Counted from the first letter of the stretch, positions 40,720-50,165 are shown. The stretch is 64,000 bases of DNA from Actinoplanes utahensis (GCF_016862455.1 NZ_BOMZ01000036.1:62001-126000), one strand, 5' to 3'. Numbers and translations are program-made. Notes: generated from the sequence alone by a model not told the origin.

Positions 40720-41511
40720 TCAGATGCTCTGGTACCCGGCGATGGTGTCGGCCAGGATCTCCCGGCCGGGCCGCTGCCAGAGCTCCTCGTTCATCACTTC
40801 CACCTCGATCGGGCCGGTGTACCCGGCCCTCTCCACCGCGACGTGGAAGGCGCGCATGTCGATGCAGCCGTCGCCGGGCAGGCCGCGGCCGGTGAGCACA
40901 CCGGCCGGCAGCGGGGTGATCCAGTCGGCGAGCTGGTAGATGGCGATCCGCTCGCCGGCCTGCTCGATCTTCGGCAGCACGGTGTCGTCCCACCACAGGT
41001 GGTAGGTGTCGACGGTGACGCCGACCTGGCCGGCCGGGTGCTGCTCGGCGATCGCGATCGCCTGGTCCCAGGTGTTGATCACGCAGCGGTCGGCGGCGTA
41101 CATCGGGTGCAGCGGCTCGATCGCCAGGGTGACCCCGGCGGCGGCCGCGTGCGGCACCAGTTGGGCGATCGCGTCGGCGACGTGCTCCCGTGCGCCGGCG
41201 ATGTCCTTCGAGCCCTCCGGCAGGCCGCCGGAGACCAGGACCAGCACCGACGTGCCCAGCGCGGCGGCTTCGTCGATGGCCCGGCGGTTGTCGTCGAACC
41301 AGCCGTCGAGCTGGAAGAAGCCGCTGCGGCAGAGCGTGGTCACGGACAGGCCGGCGTCGCGGACCAGAGCGGCGGAACGCTCCAGGCCGTACTCCTGGAC
41401 CGGCTCGCGCCACAGCGCGACCTTGTCGACGTCCGCCTCGACCAGGCCCTTGACCAGGTCGGTCAGCTCCCAGTGCTTGGCGGTGATCTGGTTGAAGGAG
41501 AAGCGGCTCAT
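40720..41511 (-). CDS. Sugar phosphate isomerase/epimerase family protein (TIM barrel)
   Basis: 263 residues. Xylose-isomerase-like barrel: FSFNQITAKHW opening, VTLAIEPLHPMYAADRCVIN (metal Glu and substrate His), GVTVDTYHLWWDD (Asp/His pair) and GPIEVEVMNEELW (last Glu). The metal ligands E, D, H, E are all present. Third gene of an ATGA-overlapping operon (oxidoreductase, DUF993, this protein), so it probably isomerises a keto-sugar or inositol-derived intermediate. Confidence 0.9.
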   Translation of the reverse strand: MSRFSFNQITAKHWELTDLVKGLVEADVDKVALWREPVQEYGLERSAALVRDAGLSVTTLCRSGFFQLDGWFDDNRRAIDEAAALGTSVLVLVSGGLPEGSKDIAGAREHVADAIAQLVPHAAAAGVTLAIEPLHPMYAADRCVINTWDQAIAIAEQHPAGQVGVTVDTYHLWWDDTVLPKIEQAGERIAIYQLADWITPLPAGVLTGRGLPGDGCIDMRAFHVAVERAGYTGPIEVEVMNEELWQRPGREILADTIAGYQSI

Positions 41512-42647
41512 CCGACGTTCACCTCGAAGAAGCGGTTCGCCCGGTGGGCGGCCAGATCCGGATCGGCCAGCAGCCCGGCGGCGTCGGCCAGTTCGATCAG
41601 CTCGGCGAAGTGCCGCACCGACCGGCCCGATTGGAGGCCCCCGACCATCGTGAAGTGGTCCTGGTGGCCGTTGAGCCAGGCGAGGAAGACGATGCCGGTC
41701 TTGTAATAGAACGTCGGCTTCTTGAAGATGTGCCGGGACAGCGGGACCGTCGGAGCGAAGATCCGGTCGTATTCGTCCAGGTCACCGCGGTCCAGGGCGG
41801 CGAACGCGGCGGCGGCGGCCGGGGCGATCGCGGCGAAGATGCCGAGCAGCGCGTCCGAGTGACCCTGCTCGTCGCCCCGGATCAGCCGCGGATAGTTGAA
41901 GTCGTCGCCGGTGTAGAGGCGGACGCCCGCCGGGAGCCGGCGACGCAGGTTGATCTCGTGGTCCGCGTCCAGGAGCGAGATCTTGATGCCGTCGACCTTG
42001 GCCGGGTTGGCGTTGATCAGCTCCAGCACCGTCTCGGTGGCTTTGTCCACGTCGGACGAGCCCCAGTAGCCTTCGAGCGCGGGGTCGAACGCGGTGCCCA
42101 GCCAGTGCAGGACCACCGGCTTGTCCGAGGCGTCCAACAGGTCGCCGTAAATGCGGAGATAGTCGTCGGCGTGCTGAGCGGTGGCCGCCATGTGACGACT
42201 GCACATCAGCACCGGCGAGGCGCCCGCCGCCAGAACGTCGGCGAGCTGCTCCTGATAGGCCGCCTGGATCTCGGAGAGCGTCGCCGCCCCCGGTGCCAGC
42301 TGATCGGTCGCGACCCCCGCGACGATCTTGCCGCCGACCGAGAGCGCCTCCGCCGAGGAGCGCCGGACCAGCTCTTTCGTCGCCGCGTAGTCCAGGCCCA
42401 TGCCGCGCTGTGCGGTGTCCATCGCCTCGGCGACCCCGAGACCGTGCGACCACAGGTGGTGCCGGAAGGCCAGGGTCTTCTCCCAGTCGAGGACCGCCGG
42501 TTCCCCGGGCGCGTTCTCGGCGCGCGGGTCGGCGACGACGTGGGCGGCGGCGTACGCGATCCGGCTGCTCGGCGCGTCGACCGGCTTGACCCAGCTCTTC
42601 GCGGAGAGTGTCAGCCTCCGCCCGTCGGGCAGGTCGACCGTGCTCAC
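41508..42647 (-). CDS. DUF993 (dihydrodipicolinate synthase-like) protein
   Basis: 379 residues. DUF993 is a DapA-like TIM barrel; seen are SRIAYAAAHVVADP, FRHHLWSHGLGVAEAMDTAQRG (split here), VDGIKISLLD with the expected Schiff-base-region Lys, and YTGDDFNYPRLI. It overlaps both neighbours by 4 bases (GTGA with the oxidoreductase, ATGA with the isomerase). Likely an aldolase or hydratase step of a sugar or sugar-acid pathway; substrate unknown. Confidence 0.88.
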   Translation of the reverse strand: MSTVDLPDGRRLTLSAKSWVKPVDAPSSRIAYAAAHVVADPRAENAPGEPAVLDWEKTLAFRHHLWSHGLGVAEAMDTAQRGMGLDYAATKELVRRSSAEALSVGGKIVAGVATDQLAPGAATLSEIQAAYQEQLADVLAAGASPVLMCSRHMAATAQHADDYLRIYGDLLDASDKPVVLHWLGTAFDPALEGYWGSSDVDKATETVLELINANPAKVDGIKISLLDADHEINLRRRLPAGVRLYTGDDFNYPRLIRGDEQGHSDALLGIFAAIAPAAAAAFAALDRGDLDEYDRIFAPTVPLSRHIFKKPTFYYKTGIVFLAWLNGHQDHFTMVGGLQSGRSVRHFAELIELADAAGLLADPDLAAHRANRFFEVNVG

Positions 42648-43786
42648 AGCGCGATCCGCTGACCGGTACGGGCCGACTCCAGACCGGCCTCGGCCAGGCG
42701 CACGCCCCGGGCGCCGGCGGCGAAGTCCCAGTGGAACGCCTCGCCCGCGACGACGTGCCGCAGGAACGCTTCCCACTGGATCTTGAAGCCGTTGTCGAAC
42801 TCCTCGTTGTCCGGCACCTCGGTCCACTCGTCGCGGAACGACTTGCCGGTCAGCGGCAGGTCCGGGTTCCAGACCGGCTTCGGCGTGCCCGCCCGGTGCT
42901 GGAACTTGCAGCCGCGCAGGCCGGCGACGGCGCTGCCGTGCGTGCCGTCGACCTGGAACTCGACCAGCTCGTCCCGGTTGACCCGGACCGTCCAGGAGGA
43001 GTTGAGCTGGGCGATGATGTTGCCCTCCAGCTCGAAGATCGCGTAGGCGGCGTCGTCGGCGTCGGCCAGGTACGTCTCGCCGCGCTCGTCGACCCGCTCG
43101 GTGATGTGGGTCGCGGTGGTCGCCTGCACCGTGCGGACGTTGCCGAACAGCTCCTCGAGCACGTAGTTCCAGTGCGGGAACATGTCCATCACGATGCCGC
43201 CGCCGTCGGCGAGCCGGTAGTTCCAGCTGGGGCGCTGCGCTACCTGCCAGTCACCCTCGAAGACCCAGTAGCCGAACTCGCCGCGCACCGACAGGATCTG
43301 GCCGAAGAAGCCGCCGTCGATGAGGCGCTTGAGCTTGCGCAGACCGGGCAGGAACAGCTTGTCCTGGACGACGCCGTTCTTGATGTTCGCGGCGGTGGCC
43401 AGCTCGGCCAGCTCCAGCGACGCGGCGGAGCTCTCGGCGAGCGGCTTCTCGGTGTAGACGTGCTTGCCGGCCGCGATGGCCTGGCGGATCGCCTTCTCCC
43501 GCTGCTGGGTCACCTGGGCGTCGAAGTAGATCTCCACGTCCGGGCGGGCCAGGGCCGCGTCCAGGTCGGTGGTCCACTCGGTGAGGCCGTGCTGGGCCGC
43601 GATCGCGGCCAGCTTGTCCGGGTCACGGCCGACCAGGACGAGCTCGGGCCAGATGTGGCCGCCACCGGCCAGCGGCACGCCACCCTGCTCGCGGATGGCA
43701 AGCAGCGACCGAACCAGGTGCTGCCGATAACCCATCCGGCCGGTCACCCCGTTGATGGCGATACCGATCGATCTACGCGCTGCCAT
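42644..43786 (-). CDS. Gfo/Idh/MocA family oxidoreductase
   Basis: 380 residues. The Rossmann N-terminus is GIAINGVTGRMGYRQH, a variant of GxGxxG; then GKHVYTEKPLA with the catalytic Lys of EKP, and C-terminal substrate domain with NYRLADGGGIVMDMFPHW. It oxidises or reduces a sugar, inositol or derivative with NAD(P). First gene of the operon; GGAGGGG lies 6 bases before the ATG and a LacI-type palindrome lies 23 bases upstream. Confidence 0.92.
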   Translation of the reverse strand: MAARRSIGIAINGVTGRMGYRQHLVRSLLAIREQGGVPLAGGGHIWPELVLVGRDPDKLAAIAAQHGLTEWTTDLDAALARPDVEIYFDAQVTQQREKAIRQAIAAGKHVYTEKPLAESSAASLELAELATAANIKNGVVQDKLFLPGLRKLKRLIDGGFFGQILSVRGEFGYWVFEGDWQVAQRPSWNYRLADGGGIVMDMFPHWNYVLEELFGNVRTVQATTATHITERVDERGETYLADADDAAYAIFELEGNIIAQLNSSWTVRVNRDELVEFQVDGTHGSAVAGLRGCKFQHRAGTPKPVWNPDLPLTGKSFRDEWTEVPDNEEFDNGFKIQWEAFLRHVVAGEAFHWDFAAGARGVRLAEAGLESARTGQRIAL

Positions 43787-43809
43787 GTGGAACCCCTCCG
43801 GCGGTCATG

Positions 43810-43825
43810 AGGAAAGCGCTTTCCT
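43810..43825 (-). promoter_or_regulatory. LacI-family type operator of the carbohydrate operon
   Basis: AGGAAAGCGCTTTCCT, a 16-bp perfect palindrome with the central CG typical of LacI-family sites, 23 bases before the operon's first start. No LacI-family gene is in the window. Confidence 0.8.
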
Positions 43826-44018
43826 GCTGCTGGCAGCGTAGGCGGCCAAACGCCTTCCGACAAGTGCCCGGTTCCGCCCACCGAGCCGGTCGGGCATCCC
43901 GGCATTTCCGCCGTTTCTCCCCGGGCCTCGATGAAACCGCTGGTGAACGGCTCCCCGGCGAACCACGGGAGAAGGTCGACATCCCGCCCGGACCGCTCAG
44001 GTACGGCCGCATCAGCGG

Positions 44019-45113
44019 CTAACCGATCTCCTTCCGCACCAGGGCCGCCGCGGCGGCCACGTCCGCGGCCGTCCACTCCAGAGCCGGCTCCGCCACCGTG
44101 ACCTCGGTCATCGCGTAACCGGGCACGTCCGCGTCCACCCAGCCGCCGGCGAACCAGACCCGCTCCCGCTCGGCGACCCTCAGAACGGCCTCACCGAGCA
44201 CCGCCGCCGGGTACGGCAACCAGAGACGGAACTGATGGGTGTGCGGTGGGTGCGGAAAGACCCGGGCGCCGGGGACGGAGGCGAGAGCGTCGGCGATCGT
44301 ACGGGCGTGACCGACGTACTCCCGCAGCCGCGGCAACTCCCGGTCGAGCCCCGCCAGAGCCGACAGCGCCGCCGGGAACTGCTGGTAGATCGTCCCGCCG
44401 AACCGGTGCCGCCAGGGCCGGGCATAGTTCGCGAGGTCGGCCGTGCCGGCCAGAACCGCGCCGCTGATCCCGCCCAGCGACTTGTAGAACGAGACGTAGA
44501 CGCTGTCCGCCAGCGCCACCACCTCGCGCAGCGCGCGGCCCAGATGCGGCGTCGACTCCCAGATCCGGGCGCCGTCGAAATGCACCCGCGCGCCGATCGC
44601 CCGGGCCGCGCCGCAGACCGCGACCAGCTCCTCCCACGACGGCAGCACGAAACCGGCGTCACGCAGCGGCAACTCGACGACCACGGTGCTCACCGGCTCA
44701 CCCAGGGCGGCGATCTCGGCGGCGGTCGGATTGCGCGGCCGGTCCGTCGACGTGATCCCGCGCAGGCCGCTGAGCTCGGCGTACGCATGCCGTTCGTGCA
44801 TCTCCTGATGGCCGAGCGGATGCAGAGCGGCGGCCGGGATGCCGGTGCGGTCGGCGCCGTACCGCAACGCCACCTGCTGGGCCATCGTCCCGGTCGGGAA
44901 GAGCACCGCGGCCTCCGTGCCGAGCAACCCGGCCACCCGCTCCTCCAGCGCCTCGACCGGCCCGCCACCGTAGAAGTCCGGCCAACCGTCCAGGTCGGCG
45001 GCGGTCTCCAGGTCCGCAAGCCGCTCCCGCATCGTCTTCGGGCGGACGCCGGAGAGGATCCGGTCACTGGACCGCATCGCGTTCAGGCGCCGCAGCTTGA
45101 GATCGTCGGACAT
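44019..45113 (-). CDS. Threonine aldolase/beta-eliminating lyase family protein
   Basis: 364 residues. PLP fold type I: FYGGGPVEALEERVAGLLG, LFPTGTMAQQVALRYG, the HFDGARIWES Asp-containing strand, and VYVSFYKSLGGISGAVLAG with the PLP-binding Lys in FYKSLGG. Related to low-specificity threonine aldolases (which give glycine and acetaldehyde). The N-terminal 40 residues are extra. Divergent from the WGR gene, with only 58 bases between starts; a GATCAT hexamer 6 bases upstream suggests a leaderless start here too. Confidence 0.88.
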   Translation of the reverse strand: MSDDLKLRRLNAMRSSDRILSGVRPKTMRERLADLETAADLDGWPDFYGGGPVEALEERVAGLLGTEAAVLFPTGTMAQQVALRYGADRTGIPAAALHPLGHQEMHERHAYAELSGLRGITSTDRPRNPTAAEIAALGEPVSTVVVELPLRDAGFVLPSWEELVAVCGAARAIGARVHFDGARIWESTPHLGRALREVVALADSVYVSFYKSLGGISGAVLAGTADLANYARPWRHRFGGTIYQQFPAALSALAGLDRELPRLREYVGHARTIADALASVPGARVFPHPPHTHQFRLWLPYPAAVLGEAVLRVAERERVWFAGGWVDADVPGYAMTEVTVAEPALEWTAADVAAAAALVRKEIG

Positions 45114-45158
45114 CTGCGGATGATCGCACGGGCAGCGGATTTTGTCGGACCTTGTCGA

Positions 45159-45164
45159 TACTGT
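45159..45164 (+). promoter_or_regulatory. -10 box TACTGT of a leaderless promoter (WGR-DUF4132 gene)
   Basis: TACTGT, GCGCGCC (7 bases), ATG 45172. Decides the start in favour of 45172 over the upstream in-frame ATG at 45142. Confidence 0.65.
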
Positions 45165-45171
45165 GCGCGCC

Positions 45172-48100
45172 ATGCGGAGTTTCGAGTTCGTCGCGGGCGG
45201 GTCGGCGAAGTTCTGGGAGATCGAGCGGGCCGGGCGGGATGTCAGCGTGCGGTTCGGGCGGATCGGCACGCAGGGGCAGACAAGCGTCAAGTCGCTGCCT
45301 GACGAGGCTGCCGCGATCACCCACGAAACCAACCTGATCAACGACAAACTGCGCAAGGGGTACGTGGAAACGTCCGCCCCCATCCCCTCCGCCGCCGCAC
45401 CGGCCGCACCACCGGTGCCCTCCGGTCCGGTCGCCGCTGCCGCACCGCCCTCGCCCTCGGGTTCCATCGCCACCGCGGCGCCGGCCGCGGATGATGATGT
45501 TCTGGTCATTCCGCCGGCCTGGCTTCGTCATCGGGCGGCTCGCCGGGGCAGCACCGGCCTGAGCCGGTTCGCGCCGAGCGCGAAAGCGCGGGCCGCCGTC
45601 GAAGCCAAGATCGCCCTCAACCCGGGGCGGGTCCGGAAGATCCTCGGCGCACCGACCACCCCCGCGCCGATCCGCCTGGCCGCGCGCGCTTACCTGGGCG
45701 CTGCGGCGGACGCGACACCGCTCGGCGCGGCGGCCGTCGCGGCCGTCGCCGAGTCGGCCCGCTGGGATGACTCCTCGGCCGCCGACGCGTTCGTCGACGT
45801 CTGGATCCGGGAGCGTGGTCTCGTCTTCGCCGCCGAGGCCGTGGTCACCATGGCATCGCTGGTCATCGTCGACGACCGGAAGCACACAAGCCAGCGACTC
45901 GACACCGATCAGGGTGTCCGCCACCGACGCCCGCACGAGGTGGGACGCGCATGGCAGGGTTCGCTGTTGCGGATGGTCCTGCGGGTTCGGCAGGCCCTCG
46001 CCACCGCCTCCGACAGCGACCACGCGGCGGTCGTCGCCGCTCTCCGGCCCCTGCGGGCGGAGCATCCCTGCACCCGGGCCGCCACCGCTGTTCTCGTCCC
46101 GGAGCAACGGGAGTGGATCGCGGAGGAGACGGCGGCTGCCGTCGCCACCGGCGACTCGTTTCTGGCGGGCGCGCTGTTGTCCGCGGTCAGCACCGAGGCC
46201 GACGTCCGGGCGCTGTACCCGGTCGCCAACGAATACATGCTGGTCTTCTCCCTCGCCCCGCTGCTCACCCTGCTCGACGGGGCCGGTCCGGCGGCCGCGC
46301 CGGCGCTGTTCCATTGGTTCGACGAGGCGTTCGATGACGCCGAGTCCAAACGGCGACTGTTGTCGGTGCTCGCGCTGATCCCCGGTGACGAGGTGACCCG
46401 CGGGCTGATCGAGCGGATCAGCGTCCGCCACGTCACTCCCGCCCTGCTGGAGCACGCCGATCGGTTCCCCGCCCGGGTGTTGCGCCTGCTCGCCGAGCAT
46501 CCCGGTGCGCGTGCCGTCGACGACCTGCTCCGTGGGCATCTGCTGAAACACCGCGACCTGGCCGACCGGGTCGTTCCGGACCTCAGCCCCGCCGCGGCGG
46601 ACCGGATCGGGCGGATCCTGGCCGACGAGGCCGCGGCGGTCCCGCCCGCACCCCTCTCCGCGGTGCCCGCGCTGCTCGCCGACCCGCCGTGGAAACACGT
46701 CACCCCGCCGGCGAAACCGATCGTCATCTCCGGCCTGACCTGCGACGACCCGGCGACCCTCGACTGGCCGGCCGGCGAGCGGGAGCGGTGGTCCCAGACC
46801 CGGATCCATCGGGACGGCGGCGCCCGTGAGTGGGCGACCCACGCGAGCCGGATGGCCGTCACCCGCCTGGACGCACGGGAGGCCGCCATCCTGTTCCTGG
46901 ACGCGCCGGAGGAGACCGCTCGGCAGGCGATGCGCGACTGGCAGCCCGGCAACGTCTGGGACGCGGGCAGTCACATGCGGCCGGTCGCCGCCCGCTACGG
47001 GCTGGACGCGCTGCCGGCGCTGCTGCGGCTGGCACGCCGGGGGCCGAGCGAGATGGCCGACATGATGCTGCCGTTCGCCGCGCCGGAGGTCGCCGTGCTG
47101 GCAGCGGATTGGCTGGCCCGGCTCAAGTCACTCCGGGAGACCGCCCTGGAGTGGCTGCTCCGGCACCCGGTCGTGGCCGCCCGGGCTCTGATCCCACCGG
47201 CGCTCGGCAAAATCGGAACGGCGCGCAGGCAGGCGGAGAACGCGCTGCTCGCCCTGCACGCCAACGGCCACACCGCGACCGTGCGCGCAGCCGCCGAGAG
47301 TTACGGCGAGGCGGTGTCGGCAGCCGTCGAGCCCCTTCTCGCCACCGATCCGGCTGCGATCCTTCCCACCCGGATCCCGGAGGCGCCGGCCTGGGCGACG
47401 GCGGGTCTGCTCCGGCCGGTGCTGCTGCGTGACGGCTCCGGGACACTGCCGGACGAGGCGGTGACCAACCTGGTCGTCGCGTTGGCGATGTCCCGCCTCG
47501 ATACGCCGTACCCCGGTCTCGATCTGGTCCGGGACGCCTGCGAGCCGTCGAGTCTCGCCGAGTTCGCCTGGAGCCTGTTCGAGCAGTGGCAGGCCGCCGG
47601 GGCGAACGCGAAGGAGAACTGGGCACTCGACGCCCTCGGACTGCTCGGCGACGACGAGACGGTGCGGCGGCTCTTCCCGCTGATCCTCGCGTGGCCCGGC
47701 GAGAGCGGCCACAACAAGGCCGTCACCGGGCTGCGGGTGCTGACCACGATCGGCAGCGACGTCGCCCTCATGCACCTGTACGGCATCGCCCAGCGATCCC
47801 GATTCACCGGCCTGAAGAACGCCGCCCGGGAGAAGATGGCCGAGGTCGCGGACGCCCTCGGGCTCACCGCCGAGCAACTGGCCGACCGCCTGGTCCCGGA
47901 TTTCGGCCTGGACGCCGACGGCAGTCTGCGCCTGGACTACGGCCCGCGGCAGTTCGTGGTCGGTTTCGACGAGCAGCTCAAACCGTTCGTGACGGACTCG
48001 GCCGGCAAACGGCTCAAGGCCCTGCCCAAACCCGGCGCCAAGGACGATCCGGAGCTGGCACCGGCCGCCTGTCAGCGCTTCACCGCCTTGAAGAAGGATG

Positions 48101-48849
48101 TCCGCACGGTCGCCACCGACCAGGTCCGTCGTCTGGAGCAGGCGATGGTCACCAACCGCCGCTGGACCGGCGCCGAGTTCCGTCGCCTCTTCATCGAGCA
48201 TCCGCTGCTCTGGCACATCGTCCGCCGCCTGGTCTGGGTCCGGTTCACCGCGCCGGGCGGCCCGGAGCGGGGGCGGCTGGTTCCCGGGGAGGCGTTCCGG
48301 ATCGCGGAGGATCGGTCGCTCTCCACCGTGGACGACGAGGTGACCACGCTGGCCGACGATGCCGTGGTCGGGGTGGCGCATCCGCTGCATCTGGGAGAAG
48401 CGGCCGCGGCGTGGGCCGAGGTGTTCGCCGACTACGAGATCCTGCAGCCGTTCGCGCAGCTGGGGCGGCCCACGTTCGCATTCACCGAGCGGGAGCGGAG
48501 GGTCAGCCGGCTGGCCCGCTTCCAGGGGATCAAGGTGCCGTCCGGGCGTCTGCTGAGCATGGAGCGCCGGGGCTGGCGACGGGAGACACCGCAGGATGCC
48601 GGTGTCCAGAGCCGCCTGGAGTTCGCGGCTGGACCCGGCCGGGAGATCATCATCGCCATCGAGCCGGGTATCGCGGTCGGTGTTCCGGACATGTTCCCCG
48701 AGCAGGAGCTGACCGAGATCTTCCTGCACGACGGCACCGCGCCCCGGTGGGGGAGGACCGGCGACCGCGGTCACGTCTCCCTCGGCGACCTCGACCCGAT
48801 CACCGCCTCCGAGATCCTCCGCGATCTCACCGAACTGACCACCCCCTGA
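45172..48849 (+). CDS. WGR domain plus DUF4132 protein
   Basis: 1225 residues. N-terminal WGR domain (about 1-70; FWEIERAGRDVSVRFGRIG and GQTSVK), then a Pro/Ala linker (about 70-105), a very long helical, HEAT-like region, and a C-terminal DUF4132 domain (about 960-1200; AACQRFTALKKDVRTVATDQ, MVTNRRWTGAEFRRLFIEHP). WGR domains occur in PARPs and bind nucleic-acid ends; WGR-DUF4132 proteins (MolR-related) are widespread and uncharacterised. Start decided by the leaderless -10 box. Confidence 0.92.
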   Translation: MRSFEFVAGGSAKFWEIERAGRDVSVRFGRIGTQGQTSVKSLPDEAAAITHETNLINDKLRKGYVETSAPIPSAAAPAAPPVPSGPVAAAAPPSPSGSIATAAPAADDDVLVIPPAWLRHRAARRGSTGLSRFAPSAKARAAVEAKIALNPGRVRKILGAPTTPAPIRLAARAYLGAAADATPLGAAAVAAVAESARWDDSSAADAFVDVWIRERGLVFAAEAVVTMASLVIVDDRKHTSQRLDTDQGVRHRRPHEVGRAWQGSLLRMVLRVRQALATASDSDHAAVVAALRPLRAEHPCTRAATAVLVPEQREWIAEETAAAVATGDSFLAGALLSAVSTEADVRALYPVANEYMLVFSLAPLLTLLDGAGPAAAPALFHWFDEAFDDAESKRRLLSVLALIPGDEVTRGLIERISVRHVTPALLEHADRFPARVLRLLAEHPGARAVDDLLRGHLLKHRDLADRVVPDLSPAAADRIGRILADEAAAVPPAPLSAVPALLADPPWKHVTPPAKPIVISGLTCDDPATLDWPAGERERWSQTRIHRDGGAREWATHASRMAVTRLDAREAAILFLDAPEETARQAMRDWQPGNVWDAGSHMRPVAARYGLDALPALLRLARRGPSEMADMMLPFAAPEVAVLAADWLARLKSLRETALEWLLRHPVVAARALIPPALGKIGTARRQAENALLALHANGHTATVRAAAESYGEAVSAAVEPLLATDPAAILPTRIPEAPAWATAGLLRPVLLRDGSGTLPDEAVTNLVVALAMSRLDTPYPGLDLVRDACEPSSLAEFAWSLFEQWQAAGANAKENWALDALGLLGDDETVRRLFPLILAWPGESGHNKAVTGLRVLTTIGSDVALMHLYGIAQRSRFTGLKNAAREKMAEVADALGLTAEQLADRLVPDFGLDADGSLRLDYGPRQFVVGFDEQLKPFVTDSAGKRLKALPKPGAKDDPELAPAACQRFTALKKDVRTVATDQVRRLEQAMVTNRRWTGAEFRRLFIEHPLLWHIVRRLVWVRFTAPGGPERGRLVPGEAFRIAEDRSLSTVDDEVTTLADDAVVGVAHPLHLGEAAAAWAEVFADYEILQPFAQLGRPTFAFTERERRVSRLARFQGIKVPSGRLLSMERRGWRRETPQDAGVQSRLEFAAGPGREIIIAIEPGIAVGVPDMFPEQELTEIFLHDGTAPRWGRTGDRGHVSLGDLDPITASEILRDLTELTTP

Positions 48850-48875
48850 CCCCCACCCCGCCGATGAGGGTGCGC

Positions 48876-48911
48876 GGCGGCCCCGACTCCGAGCCGCGAG
48901 TCGGCGCCGCC
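48876..48911. terminator. Hairpin between the WGR and heme oxygenase genes
   Basis: GGCGGC-c-CCGACTC pairs with GAGTCGG-c-GCCGCC around an 8-base loop, a 13-bp stem with one symmetrical mismatch. It sits between convergent genes and lacks a T tract. Confidence 0.55.
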
Positions 48912-48994
48912 GAGCCGACCGAGGCTCGCGAGGTCTTCGCCCCACGGCCGGCCGGGGCGGAGATGCGCTCCGGTCCGGGTCGCGGGGCGGGTGG

Positions 48995-49696
48995 TCAGGC
49001 GGCGGAGGCCAGGTCTTCGGGATTCTCCGGGTGGAGCGCGCCGAGTTCGACGAAGACGGCGGCGTTGTAACGGAAGGCCAGCTGGGCCTCGTCGATCAGG
49101 GTGGTGGCCTGGTCGTCGGGGAGGTTCAGGGCGTCGAGGCGCGCACGGTAAGCGACCTTGTAGGCGCGGGCGTCGGGGATCCGCTCGAACCGGTAGAAAC
49201 TCGTGCCGGCGTCACCCAGTCCGTACACCTTGGCGAGGGTCCGGCCGATCATCTGGCCGCCGCTGAGGTCGCCCAGGTAACGGACGTAGTGGTGGGCGAT
49301 GAAGTGGGTGGGTGAGGTGGCTGCCAGGCCACGGAGACGGTCGGCGTAAGCGCGCGTGGAGTCCAGGACGGTGACGGCCGACTCCCAGTCCGAGCCGTAG
49401 AGGTGGGCCAGGTCGGCTTCCAACGAGGGGACCCGGTTCAGGGCCGGGTCGGCGAACCCGGCGACGAGCGCGGGCACCGGCCCGGACGATGGGGCGGCGA
49501 CGAGTGCGGCTCCGGTGCGCATGCGGGTGGCGGCGGCTTCGAGTTCCCGGTAGATGGCCAGGTACTGGGCGGTGAGGGCGGCGAAACCGGCCATCGGCAC
49601 CTCGCCGGCCATCAGCCGGGAGATGAAGCTGCGGGTCTCGGCCTCGCGGTGCTCGACCATGGTGGCCCGGCGGAGGCGGGTGGAGAAGTCGGTCAT
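48995..49696 (-). CDS. Heme oxygenase (biliverdin-producing)
   Basis: 233 residues. Proximal His16 in TMVEHREAETRSF, the HFIAHHYVRYLGDLSGGQMIGR helix with the GDLSGGQ distal signature, and FYRFERIPD; all typical of HO-1/HmuO enzymes that open heme to biliverdin, CO and iron with a flavoprotein reductase. The ATG has GGAAGG about 10 bases upstream. The frame stays open far upstream through a membrane-segment-coding stretch (see the neighbouring pseudogene), so an N-terminally anchored longer form cannot be excluded. Confidence 0.93.
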   Translation of the reverse strand: MTDFSTRLRRATMVEHREAETRSFISRLMAGEVPMAGFAALTAQYLAIYRELEAAATRMRTGAALVAAPSSGPVPALVAGFADPALNRVPSLEADLAHLYGSDWESAVTVLDSTRAYADRLRGLAATSPTHFIAHHYVRYLGDLSGGQMIGRTLAKVYGLGDAGTSFYRFERIPDARAYKVAYRARLDALNLPDDQATTLIDEAQLAFRYNAAVFVELGALHPENPEDLASAA

Positions 49697-50165
49697 GTCG
49701 GCTCGTCCTTCCTGAGCATCGAGGCTGCGGCGCGGCTGGGGCCTCCGGTTCGGTCCCAGGTCGCCCGGTTCGAGGCCGGGCCGGTGGGGTGGGACGTCAC
49801 CGGGTGGCGACACGACGTCGATGTCGGTCTGATCATCCTCATTGCGGGGGGTCGGGGTCCAGTCCTGATGAGGTGGACTTCCGGACCCGGTAAGGATCCT
49901 GCGGCGGACAAGACGGACTGCTAGGTACAACACTGCCATGGTCGGCAGTGCGATCAGCGCCCATGGCCAGGCCCAGACCGTGGTTCCGCGGGTGCCGGCG
50001 GGGAGCCTCCGGTCGAAGGTGGCGGGCTCGGCCCTTTGCACGGCTGGTTGGCACTGCTCTCTCAGCGCCCTCGAGACAGCAGTGCGAATCAGCCGGGGTT
50101 GCCTGAGCCGGGACGGGAAGCACGATCAGGAGAAGAACCGCGGCCAGCACGCCCCGGATGGTCAT
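49697..50165 (-). pseudogene. Frameshifted remnant: signal peptide and C-terminal membrane anchor, no domain between
   Basis: ATG 50165 has AAGGAG 4 bases upstream and begins a clear signal peptide (RGVLAAVLLLIVLPVPAQATPA). The frame then turns non-coding in character. One base further, a second frame (open from about 50125) continues with ALREQCQPAVQRAEPATFD and a membrane segment (WAWPWALIALPTMAVLYLAV, then RLVRRR), with strong G/C third positions, and runs in frame into the heme oxygenase. A signal peptide and a C-terminal anchor with nothing between them resembles a deleted HtaA-type heme-binding surface protein. A sequencing error or a real short protein is possible. Confidence 0.5.

Noticed and set aside
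43807..44022. 71-codon plus-strand frame between the operon and the threonine-aldolase-like gene
   Set aside because: It starts inside the LacI-type operator, has no ribosome binding site and overlaps the convergent stop; possibly a remnant, but unsupported.
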